From positions 1 to 64,000 of the forward strand of contig JAIPJH010000002.1 of NCBI GenBank assembly GCA_021734245.1: DNA of 64,000 bases, given 5' to 3'. Source of the DNA: Candidatus Cloacimonadota bacterium (GTDB lineage: Bacteria; Cloacimonadota; Cloacimonadia; Cloacimonadales; TCS61). The position numbers were made by a program, and so were the translations under genes. Positions 33,870 through 41,608 of the stretch are shown in pieces (position 1 is the first letter of the stretch; every line of letters begins with the position of its first letter). The notes beneath the pieces were generated by a model. It was not told where the DNA came from and did not search any database. It saw only the letters and a program-made list of their open reading frames with translations.

Positions 33870-34844
33870 ATGAAGATAAGATTACTTATACTCGTTTTAA
33901 TACTTTCATTAGCGCTCATTTCCGAGACAGATCTGGCAAAGGAAGATTTAGAGGGAAAAGTTAAAGCAATTACCAGCTCCACGTTTAAAGCAGATACCGA
34001 TTCTGAAGAGCTTGTGTGGGAATTGAAAAGTACAATTTCAGCAAAAACTATCAAAATCTTCGATGTTAAGGGAAATCTGATAGAAGAAAAAAATTTCATG
34101 GAAGATGGTACAATTTTCAGCAGCTCAGTTTACGAATATGACGAATCTGGCAACAATTCCAAAATAATAGATTCAGACGGTGCTGGAATAAAATATTGTT
34201 ATAAATACGATTATGATGAAGACGGCAATATGCTGGAAGAAAAACAGTTTGGTGCAAACGATGATCTTCTGGGAAAATATATTTTTGAATACGATGAAAA
34301 GGGCTACAAAATTAAATCGCAGGAAATCGATACTGATGGGAACGTGACTACTACTTACAAATATGTAAATAATAACGATGGAAAACCCGTCGAGCAAAAG
34401 ATCTTCGATGGAGATGAACAGCGAAATCATACAAAGATCGAATATGATGAAAACGGAAATCTGACAAAAAGCTGGCTTTACGATGAAGATGATAACTTGA
34501 AGGAAACAAACATACTAACTTACAACGAGAATGATAAACCTGTGACAATGATTTCAGAAAATAAGATCGATGAAGTAATCAAAAAATATGATTACGTTTA
34601 CAACGACATCGATAAGGTAAGCCAGGTAGAATTGTATGAGAACGCTGTTTTAGTTCGCTCCGAAGATTACGAATACAATGAACACGGCGATGACAAGTGG
34701 ATGAAATTTGATCTGGAAGGCACGATAACAACTTACAGATATGAATATAAATATGACGATCAGGGAAATTGGGCAGAAAAAATTGAATACAAAAACGATG
34801 AGCCAGACATAAAATATATCAGGGAAATAACTTATTACGAATAA
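33870..34844 (+). CDS. Secreted YD/RHS-like repeat protein, function unknown
   Basis: A 324-residue protein with a signal peptide (1-~18, MKIRLLILVLILSLAL). A run of ~25-35-residue repeats containing YEYDESGN, YDYDEDGN, FEYDEKGY, IEYDENGN, YEYNEHGD and YKYDDQGN follows. These resemble the YD repeats of RHS proteins and Bacteroidetes 'toxin-wrapping' hypotheticals but without an RHS core or toxin tip. The composition is very rich in Asp, Glu, Tyr and Lys. The next gene begins at or near this gene's stop codon, suggesting translational coupling. An extracellular or periplasmic beta structure is the likely form. Confidence 0.75.
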   Translation: MKIRLLILVLILSLALISETDLAKEDLEGKVKAITSSTFKADTDSEELVWELKSTISAKTIKIFDVKGNLIEEKNFMEDGTIFSSSVYEYDESGNNSKIIDSDGAGIKYCYKYDYDEDGNMLEEKQFGANDDLLGKYIFEYDEKGYKIKSQEIDTDGNVTTTYKYVNNNDGKPVEQKIFDGDEQRNHTKIEYDENGNLTKSWLYDEDDNLKETNILTYNENDKPVTMISENKIDEVIKKYDYVYNDIDKVSQVELYENAVLVRSEDYEYNEHGDDKWMKFDLEGTITTYRYEYKYDDQGNWAEKIEYKNDEPDIKYIREITYYE

Positions 34845-35916
34845 AGAAGATAAAACTAAAAAGATTCTAAAAGATCTGGAAAAGAAGGTAAAATCCAATC
34901 CAGATCAATATATTTTTGCTCCGCCAGCTTCGGCTGCAGAAATCGACAAGATCGAACTGATAACCGGAATTGAACTACCTGATTCTTACCAGAAATTCCT
35001 GTTGAAATTCAATGGCGGATTCATCTGCCCTGCTTATTTCAAAGGTCAGACAAATTTACAGGAAAGACTTGAGACTGCCAAATGGAATTCACTCACAATT
35101 TTCAGCTTACAGGAAATGTATCAAAAATATCAGGAATTAGAATTGTGGAGTTGGAAATTGTTCAATGACTGGCAGGGCGTTTATCCGATAATTCCGATAG
35201 CCAGAGCGATCAACAACGAACTGCTGGTAATTGTCAATCCGCTGCAAAGTGGAGAATCACCTGTTTTCGATGCTTTTCATGAAGATCCTATTTGCGATTG
35301 GGGAATTTTGTATGACAGTTTTGCTGATTTTCTGGAAAGTTACCTGGAACTGGATGGAAAAATTTCTACTATTTCATCAGCCGATAAAACCGCCGAAAAT
35401 TACATTCCAGAAACGGGGTGGAAATTCGTTCCCAATGATGATTTCAGTGACGAAGATTATCTGAGATATTTTTCTCTGAAATTGGAAATGGAACCGGATG
35501 ATTTTATCACTTTGTGTGATTGTTCACGTTTCTATCTGAATAAAAAAGATACAAATTCTGCCCTGTTTTATGCCAGTAAAGCTATCGTTTCTTCCCCCGA
35601 AAGTGATTGGGGTTATTATCATCGATTTATGGTTTATCGCGAGATGAATAAAAACGAATTGGCATTAAAAGATATTTTACGGGTAAACAAGATCGATCCC
35701 GAAAGATCTTTATATCTGGCAGAGATTGGTGATGTTTATTTTGATTTGAAAGAATATGAAAAAGCTATCGAATTTTCCCAAAGAGCGCTTGATGCAAACC
35801 CTACTTTTGCCGTTCCTTATATGACTTTGGAAAAGATTTACAGGAAAATTGGAGATCAAGAATCAGCAGACAAATATGCCGATCTGGCAACTGATTTTTT
35901 GAACGAAGATTTTTAA
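34834..35916 (+). CDS. SMI1/KNR4-like domain plus TPR protein with non-canonical start
   Basis: A protein of up to 360 residues with two parts. An SMI1/KNR4-like domain has LPDSYQKFLLKFNGG as its hallmark, and a C-terminal set of TPR repeats includes NSALFYASKAIVSSP, ELALKDILRVNKIDPE and EKAIEFSQRALDANP. The frame opens at 34831 and has no ATG, GTG or TTG until TTG 35002, which lies inside the hallmark SMI1 motif and would cut the domain. An ATT at 34834, preceded by AGGGA and overlapping the previous gene's end, is the most plausible start but unusual. SMI1 proteins often act as immunity proteins to polymorphic toxins; that role here is speculation. Confidence 0.68.
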   Translation: MTNKEDKTKKILKDLEKKVKSNPDQYIFAPPASAAEIDKIELITGIELPDSYQKFLLKFNGGFICPAYFKGQTNLQERLETAKWNSLTIFSLQEMYQKYQELELWSWKLFNDWQGVYPIIPIARAINNELLVIVNPLQSGESPVFDAFHEDPICDWGILYDSFADFLESYLELDGKISTISSADKTAENYIPETGWKFVPNDDFSDEDYLRYFSLKLEMEPDDFITLCDCSRFYLNKKDTNSALFYASKAIVSSPESDWGYYHRFMVYREMNKNELALKDILRVNKIDPERSLYLAEIGDVYFDLKEYEKAIEFSQRALDANPTFAVPYMTLEKIYRKIGDQESADKYADLATDFLNEDF

Positions 35917-35933
35917 CAGTATTCAATAATAGT

Positions 35934-35950
35934 CTCCCTTCGTAAGGGAG
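35934..35950 (+). terminator. Small hairpin after the SMI1-TPR gene
   Basis: CTCCCTT and AAGGGAG pair around CGT, 17 bp after the stop codon. No clean T-run follows, so terminator activity is uncertain. The remainder of the gap to 36088 shows nothing. Confidence 0.4.
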
Positions 35951-36087
35951 AATTTAAGAGGGTCTATTTTAAAAGTTCAGGATTTCAGCTTATCAGCAAA
36001 TGAGCGCTATGGGTACGACACTACAAGAATCCAGTGCTTCACTGGGTAAAATAACAAAAAATAATTTGTTCCAAAGATTATATTCAG

Positions 36088-37560
36088 TTATCTTTCAAAC
36101 TCAACTGTCAGCTCTCTCATGCTTTCAATCAATTTCTCATCAAACTGCTCTTCTTTAATTCGCCACTGCCAGTTGCCAGCAGCTTTACCGGGAGTGTTCA
36201 TTCTGGCTTCATTTCCCAGTTCCAACCAATCCTGCATCGGTGCAACGGCGATATTTGCCTTACTCTGCCAGATCGCTTCTATCATTGCCTTGCATATTTC
36301 ATTTTCCCTGCAACTCAGATAATCACAAACTTGTTTTTTTTGTTCCTCACTCAATTTCTGAAACCAGCCCAAAGTTGTATCGTTATCATGAGTTCCAGTA
36401 TAAGCTGCGCAATTTTCTTCATAATTCTGCGGTAAATAAGGATTATCATCTCCCCCACCAAAAGCAAACTGCAAAATCTTCATGCCGGGAAAACCAAACT
36501 TTTCTTTTAATGCTATCACATCATCGGTGATCACGCCCAGATCTTCCGCTACGATCGGCATGGAACCGTAAGTAGAATTTAGGACAGAAAACAGCTCTTC
36601 TCCCAAAGCCGGCTGCCAGCTGCCTTTAATTGCAGTTTCTTCGCCAAATGGAACAGCCCAGTATCCGGCAAATCCACGGAAATGATCAACTCGGATCAGA
36701 TCGAACATTTTGAGCGAATGACCAAATCTCTGTTTCCACCAGGCAAAATCGTTTTCCTGCATCTTTTGCCAGTTATAAAGCGGATTTCCCCACAATTGTC
36801 CGGTTACAGAAAAATAATCCGGCGGAACTCCGGCAACAAAAGTGGGATTGCCATTTTCATCAAACAGAAACAAATGCCGATTCGACCAGGCATCAGCACT
36901 ATCCAAAGCTACAAAAATGGGAATATCACCAAAAATCTCAATGCCATTTTGTCTGGCATAATCATGAAGTCTGCTCCATTGCTGCCAGAAGATGAACTGC
37001 AAAAATTTATAATAATCGATCTCATCTACCAGATTGATACTGAACTTTTCCATTTCCAGAGATGAACGCAGTTTTACATCTTGCGGCCAATCAATCCAGG
37101 ACTTACCACCAAAATGATCTTTTATTGCCATAAAAAGTGCATATTCATGCAGCCAGAATTCATTCTGCTGGCAAAATTTATCATAATCTGCATCTTTTTG
37201 AAAACTGTAATAAGCTTTCTTCAGCAGTTTATTTTTCTCGATGAACAAGCGACCATAATCTACATTTTCCTGTGATAAATTCTCCAGGCTTTCCAGGTCA
37301 GATAACTGTAATAATTCTTTTTGAACCAGATCGTTCATATCCAATAAAAGCGGATTTCCAGCAAAAGCTGAAAACGTCTGATAAGGTGAATCGCCGTAAC
37401 CTGTGGGACCCAGCGGACAGATCTGCCAGATCTTCTGATCTGCCCTGGAAAGTTTATCTACAAATTCAAAAGCTTCTTTTCCCAAAGTGCCAATTCCCTG
37501 AATGTTTGGAAGAGAAGTAACGTGTAACAAAGCTCCACTTTGTCTCTCTTTAAAATTCAA
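36088..37560 (-). CDS. malQ: 4-alpha-glucanotransferase (amylomaltase)
   Basis: A 490-residue GH77 enzyme that moves glucan segments between maltodextrins. Catalytic motifs are IRVDHFRGFAGYW (nucleophile Asp), MPIVAEDLGVI (acid/base Glu) and YTGTHDNDTTLGW (transition-state Asp). N-terminal LLHVTSLPNIQGIGTLG is typical. It appears to start with TTG at 37560, preceded by AGGAAGGTG, since the nearby GTG frame stops after five codons. It is separate from, but functionally joins, the glycogen genes at 40001-49949. Confidence 0.93.
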   Translation of the reverse strand: MNFKERQSGALLHVTSLPNIQGIGTLGKEAFEFVDKLSRADQKIWQICPLGPTGYGDSPYQTFSAFAGNPLLLDMNDLVQKELLQLSDLESLENLSQENVDYGRLFIEKNKLLKKAYYSFQKDADYDKFCQQNEFWLHEYALFMAIKDHFGGKSWIDWPQDVKLRSSLEMEKFSINLVDEIDYYKFLQFIFWQQWSRLHDYARQNGIEIFGDIPIFVALDSADAWSNRHLFLFDENGNPTFVAGVPPDYFSVTGQLWGNPLYNWQKMQENDFAWWKQRFGHSLKMFDLIRVDHFRGFAGYWAVPFGEETAIKGSWQPALGEELFSVLNSTYGSMPIVAEDLGVITDDVIALKEKFGFPGMKILQFAFGGGDDNPYLPQNYEENCAAYTGTHDNDTTLGWFQKLSEEQKKQVCDYLSCRENEICKAMIEAIWQSKANIAVAPMQDWLELGNEARMNTPGKAAGNWQWRIKEEQFDEKLIESMRELTVEFER

Positions 37561-37629
37561 AATTCACCTTCCTAAAAAATTTTGACAGCATTGAGAATGA
37601 CCTTCCCAAAAAGGCAAGAAAAAAAATAT

Positions 37630-37647
37630 CTTGATTGATGAATCAAG
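37630..37647. promoter_or_regulatory. Inverted repeat upstream of the secreted LamG-like gene
   Basis: CTTGATT and AATCAAG form perfect 7-bp arms around GATG, between malQ (minus) and the next plus-strand gene. It may be an operator for either gene. Confidence 0.35.
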
Positions 37648-37721
37648 TTCATAAAGATGGATTTTGTGTTAATTTGAAATCATATTCAAAAAGTGAAAAA
37701 AATAAAAAAAAGGAGCGAATG

Positions 37722-38405
37722 ATGAAAAATTTATTGGTCGTCTGTTTTATTCTTATTTTTGCTTTTCCGCTGTTTTCGCAAAGTTCTTCCGAGCAATCTG
37801 TCACAGAGCAACAAGTAGAAATGGTGGAGTTACTTTATGACACTTTTGAAGACAACTCGGAAGAATGGCCTCTGGGAGATAATGAAGATTACCTGCTGAA
37901 GATCGAAAACGGTAAATTGATTTTTCGCCATAAGAATACAGAAGGTAGTTATTATATCTGGCAATGGTCATGTCTGAATGGGGATGAACCTTTTTTGATC
38001 GAATCTACCATGAATCATACTGCCGGGGCAGAGAATTACGGTTTTGGTTTACTCTGGGGACTTGATAACGCAGAAAATTATTTCACCTTCAATATCACCG
38101 ATAATGGTTATTATCGGATTGGACGAAAAAAAGAGGGAGAATGGCATGCTTATGTAGATTGGACGCAATCTTCCCGCATAAATACAAATGGCATTAGAAA
38201 TTCTCTGCAGCTGGAAAAGGAAGGAGACAAAATCAAATTTTATATCAACGGCAGTTATGTTGATCAGATAGATTTTGAGACCATTTTCGCCGATGGAGTT
38301 GGTTTCGTGATCTGGGGAGATCAAACGATTGAAATTGATCACCTCACAGTGAAGGGAAGCGGGGACTGGGAATGGATGATGGAAGATTTAATGTTGGATT
38401 ATTAA
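37722..38405 (+). CDS. Secreted LamG/DUF1080-like beta-sandwich protein (copy A)
   Basis: A 227-residue exported protein with signal peptide MKNLLVVCFILIFAFPLFSQ. A linker and a concanavalin-like domain follow: YDTFEDNSEEWPLGDNED, GSYYIWQW, GFGLLWGLDNAENYFTFN, GYYRIG, LEKEGDKIKFYING and FADGVGFVIWGDQTIEIDHL. This layout matches the 3-keto-disaccharide hydrolase-like / DUF1080 sandwich but no catalytic residues can be claimed. ATG 37722 is chosen for its six-base spacing to AGGAG. An almost collinear paralogue lies 300 bp downstream, so a tandem duplication has occurred. Role unknown; extracellular glycan binding is a guess. Confidence 0.78.
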   Translation: MKNLLVVCFILIFAFPLFSQSSSEQSVTEQQVEMVELLYDTFEDNSEEWPLGDNEDYLLKIENGKLIFRHKNTEGSYYIWQWSCLNGDEPFLIESTMNHTAGAENYGFGLLWGLDNAENYFTFNITDNGYYRIGRKKEGEWHAYVDWTQSSRINTNGIRNSLQLEKEGDKIKFYINGSYVDQIDFETIFADGVGFVIWGDQTIEIDHLTVKGSGDWEWMMEDLMLDY

Positions 38406-38424
38406 CTAGATTCTTCCTCGGATA

Positions 38425-38538
38425 TTTCATTGAAATCGGGTGATAATCCTTCTATTATTAGACATAATGGATTCCTTTTATAAGCGGTAAAAGAGATTCT
38501 TCCAACCTGTACCGGCGTAGTGGGCACGAAGCTGTAAG
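38425..38538. repeat. Intergenic repeat, copy 1
   Basis: About 110 bp that recurs at 39533-39651. Both copies share TTCATTGAAATCGGGTGATA and, ~60 bp further on, AAAGAGATTCTTCCAACCTG then GTGGGCACGAAGC. Each copy follows one of the two paralogous secreted-protein genes, so gene and repeat may have been duplicated together. Confidence 0.85.
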
Positions 38539-38602
38539 ATGGAGATGTGAAAAATGTGGAACAGAATTGGTAAATTGCATCAAAGAAGAAGAGAACTTGT
38601 AG

Positions 38603-38684
38603 GGGCAATTCGTGAATTGCCCAAAAGTATATCGACCTGGCAGGTCGATAAATAAATAAGTTAGCAGCAAGCAAGCTGCTTGCT
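38603..38684. repeat. Three consecutive perfect hairpins upstream of copy B
   Basis: GGGCAATTC-GT-GAATTGCCC (38603-38622), TATCGACCT-GGC-AGGTCGATA (38630-38650) and AGCAAGCA-AGC-TGCTTGCT (38666-38684) stand head to tail, ending 17 bp before the ATG. They look like REP-type palindromes and could affect mRNA stability or translation of the next gene. Confidence 0.85.
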
Positions 38685-38701
38685 ATACAAGGAGAGAAGA
38701 A

Positions 38702-39420
38702 ATGAAAAAAATTTTTGTATTTTTTTTATACTTTTAGTTGCATGTTCACTTTTTGCTCAAAGGGCTGCAAAACCTGCTAATAAAACTTCCACCGACACAG
38801 AAGAAACCACAGAAGAAACCACAGAAGAATCGTCAGAATTAATGAATCTTCTGGTCGATTCGTTCGACAACAACGATAACAGCTGGACTACGGGTGACGA
38901 CGATGAGCGTTCAATCGAAATTCAAAATGGAAAGATGACCTTCCAACACAAAAGAACAGAAGGTAGTTATTTGGTATGGAACTGGAGTTACATGGATGGT
39001 GATTATCCTTTTACTATCGAGACTTCGATGAAACAAACCGGTGGAGTGGATGATCGTGGTTATGGGGTGATGTGGGGAGTTGATAATGCGGATAATTTCT
39101 ACACATTCAATATCTCCGATAATGGCTTTTATCGAATTGGTAAAATGAAAGAAGGTGAATGGACAGAATATGTTGGTTGGACCGAAAGCTATCTAATAAA
39201 TACCTACGGCAGTACAAATACACTGAAATTGGTGAAAGAAGGAAATAAAATCAATTTCTACATCAACGGAACTTATGTGAATCAAATAACCTATGAAGAT
39301 ATTTTTGCCGATGGCGTCGGTTATGTTATCTGGAGAAATCAAACTTTAGATATTGATTATCTGAACGTTTACGGATCAGACGACTGGGAACTTTGGTGGG
39401 ATATGCTTGACGATTATTAG
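38702..39420 (+). CDS. Secreted LamG/DUF1080-like protein (copy B), signal peptide broken by a homopolymer frameshift
   Basis: Paralogue of the 37722 gene: FDNNDNSWTTGDDDERS, GSYLVWNWSYMDGDYPF, GYGVMWGVDNADNFYTFN, LVKEGNKINFYING and FADGVGYVIWRNQTLDIDYL align along its length. An ATG at 38702 with AAGGAGAGAAGA before it starts a signal peptide (MKKIFVFF) that stops after 11 codons. The rest of the protein continues in another frame as ILLVACSLFAQR. One extra base in the A7 run (38705-38711) or T8 run (38720-38727) would restore a complete lipoprotein-like leader. Either a sequencing error, a real mutation, or phase variation explains this. An acidic TEETTEETTEESSE linker follows the leader. 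Confidence 0.72.
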
Positions 39421-39532
39421 AAACATAAATTCTATAAACCTTCTAGGCTTTCTTTAGCTTGGAAGGCCTTGTGTTACTGAATCTTATGCAAGAACAGAAG
39501 ATAAAATGAAAATAACTGATATTATGGCAATT

Positions 39533-39651
39533 TTTCATTGAAATCGGGTGATAATCCTACTATTATTAAATTTTAATGTGGTGACTTCCTTCATAAGCGG
39601 CAAAAGAGATTCTTCCAACCTGTGCCGGCGAAGTGGGCACGAAGCCGTAAG
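39533..39651. repeat. Intergenic repeat, copy 2
   Basis: Second copy of the element at 38425-38538; the 50-bp 3' part differs at only a few positions. It contains GTGCC / GGCAC that can pair. It is not preceded by any ORF I recognise. Confidence 0.85.
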
Positions 39652-40000
39652 AACAACGTGCATGAGACGTCCAGCCTTCACCCAGCTTTGGCTTGGCAGG
39701 CAGAATGACAGTACTTCTCGATGCACAACAAGTTTTCTCGTTCCAAAACTCCAGTTTTGGAACGCAATTTCTAACGAAACTCCGTTTCGAGATTCTTCAT
39801 GAGAACAACCTTTGCAAGATGCTTCCGGTCTTCGTCTCGAAAGAATTCGGGACTACGCCTTGGCTGGCAGAATGACGGAAACCAAAGCTGTCATCCTGTT
39901 CGTTCTTCGTAGTACTACGAAGGATGAAAGTGATCCGGCAGCTGCCGGATCGTATCGAAGGATATGGAATGATTAATGATTAATCTTTCCGACAGCAATT
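39652..40000. repeat. Palindrome-rich intergenic region
   Basis: No gene is seen. It holds CGTTCCAAAACT-CC-AGTTTTGGAACG (39739-39764), CGAAAC-TCC-GTTTCG (39775-39789), the 18-bp perfect palindrome CTTCGTAGTACTACGAAG (39905-39922) and the 20-bp perfect palindrome GATCCGGCAGCTGCCGGATC (39932-39951). The phrase GGCAGAATGAC is repeated twice. These look like interspersed palindromic repeats rather than transcription signals. Confidence 0.8.
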
Positions 40001-41608
40001 TCAAGAATTTTCGAAAGAAGCTGACGGAAAGAATCGAACTCTACCATCCCGCTTTTCTCGAATCAATTTATGGTAGATCTGCATGTAATTCTCAGCTGTA
40101 TTTTTAAGATTGAATCTGCGTTTCGATTCGCTCATAATGCGCTGTAATTGCTTTTCTTTTAGTTCGGTTGGCAAAGCATAAAAATTCATAGCTTCCCGAA
40201 TTCCAAATTCCAAACCTTCTTTATCGGCAATCAGAAAACTGAAGCCATTTCCTGTATTATTCACTACATCCAGGTGTTCAACTGTATCTTTCAAACCTCC
40301 CGTGGAGCGCACGATGGGCAGCGTTCCAAAACGGGGAGCTTCCATCTGCGGCAATCCGCAAGGTTCGTAGCGCGACGGCATCAAAATGAAATCGGCAGCA
40401 GCTTTTCCCAGATTACTGAGAGATTCATCAAAATTCATGTAAGAAATGTTCTTGTATTTGGCATCGTATTTATCCAGGATCTTTTCCAGTTTTTTATCAC
40501 CATTTGCCACCACAGCGATTTGCATTCGGAATTTCTTCATAAAGTAATCCAGATTTTCTATCAAAAGATCGGGACCTTTCTGAAAATATAATCGGTTCGG
40601 CCAGAAGAAAATAGGAATATCAGGATCGATGGGTAATTTCATTTTTTCCTGGAATTGTTTTTTATTTTCTGCCTTTTTCTCCATCATGTTGTATTTATTG
40701 AAGTTGATGATATCCCGCATTACTTTGGAGTTCACTGTGTCGTTTGGTGCATTTAAAATTCCAGCTGCTCTGCCGCTGTCGCATTTCATTTTTATCATTT
40801 CAAAGATTGGTTTTGACACGATTTCGGGGAACATATTTTCTCTTAATTCCTGCAGGAATGTTTCACTTACTGTATTAAAAAAATCAGAAGCAAAAATCGC
40901 GGTAGCGGTAAAATCAATATAATTGGTTTTGAAATGCTGCGGCCAGGTTTCTTTTATATTTTCAGGATAATTTCCAAAATACAACCATTCCACAAAATCT
41001 ACAGGGCGAATTCCGCTGCTTTCGATTTCCATCATCGTTTGCTTTTCTGTGAAAATATTGTGTAATGTAAACAGCGTCTTAATTCCTTTTGCTTTGGCAG
41101 CTGCCGGAATTAGACCTGTCATCCAATCGTTACAATGGATCACATCGGGTTGAATATAATCCAGCAGTAAATTTATTACATGCCTCTGCAAAGCCAGAGA
41201 ACGTTTGATCGGTGAATGAAAAGGATTTTCTTCATAAGGATTTTTCAGGTATGAAAAAGCGCTGTCATTTACCAGATGAATTCCACGTCCACTCAATACA
41301 ACTGCCAGCTTATCGATTTTCTGGCTGGTAATATCCGCCATTTGCTTCACGGTGCGATCGTATTTGGGCAGCACGATATGCAGTTCAAACTCCTGGCTAT
41401 CATTCAGGTGACGAACCAAACTGGCAGAGATATCGCCCATTCCACCGCCTTTGGCAGCAAACAGATTGGCAGCATTTCCCATACCTTCAGGCAGTTCTGT
41501 GATCTCAGGGGTGCAAAGCAAAATCTTGGGTTTACTGCTTTTCGTTACTACGTTTTCGTACTGCCGGCTGATCTCCTGATTTACAGCATTGGCATTTCTA
41601 TTTCTCAT
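40001..41608 (-). CDS. glgA: Glycogen/starch synthase (GT5)
   Basis: A 535-residue glucosyltransferase adding glucose from ADP- or UDP-glucose to glycogen. The GT5 N-terminal signature is AAKGGGMGDISASL (KxGGLGD variant), DVIHCNDWMTGLIP follows, and the C-terminal domain shows PNRLYFQKGPDLL, MPSRYEPCGLPQMEA and RFGTLPIVRSTGGLKDTV. The start is placed at ATG 41608 because GGGGAGG lies upstream and the sequence before it is not conserved. It overlaps the end of the large GH13 gene by 11 bp, so the two are translationally coupled. Confidence 0.92.
   Translation of the reverse strand: MRNRNANAVNQEISRQYENVVTKSSKPKILLCTPEITELPEGMGNAANLFAAKGGGMGDISASLVRHLNDSQEFELHIVLPKYDRTVKQMADITSQKIDKLAVVLSGRGIHLVNDSAFSYLKNPYEENPFHSPIKRSLALQRHVINLLLDYIQPDVIHCNDWMTGLIPAAAKAKGIKTLFTLHNIFTEKQTMMEIESSGIRPVDFVEWLYFGNYPENIKETWPQHFKTNYIDFTATAIFASDFFNTVSETFLQELRENMFPEIVSKPIFEMIKMKCDSGRAAGILNAPNDTVNSKVMRDIINFNKYNMMEKKAENKKQFQEKMKLPIDPDIPIFFWPNRLYFQKGPDLLIENLDYFMKKFRMQIAVVANGDKKLEKILDKYDAKYKNISYMNFDESLSNLGKAAADFILMPSRYEPCGLPQMEAPRFGTLPIVRSTGGLKDTVEHLDVVNNTGNGFSFLIADKEGLEFGIREAMNFYALPTELKEKQLQRIMSESKRRFNLKNTAENYMQIYHKLIREKRDGRVRFFPSASFENS

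Noticed and set aside
38425-38538. Riboswitch (cobalamin, c-di-GMP, TPP or fluoride class)
   Set aside because: I compared the repeat with the conserved cores I know and none fits; it also lies after genes rather than in a clear leader.
38402-38674. Minus-strand ORFs covering the intergenic repeat between the paralogues
   Set aside because: They match only the second repeat copy and have no ribosome site or family; treated as non-coding repeat.
39548-39802. Plus-strand 84-codon ORF in the palindrome-rich gap
   Set aside because: It runs through palindromes and the repeat, with low-complexity composition and no ribosome site.
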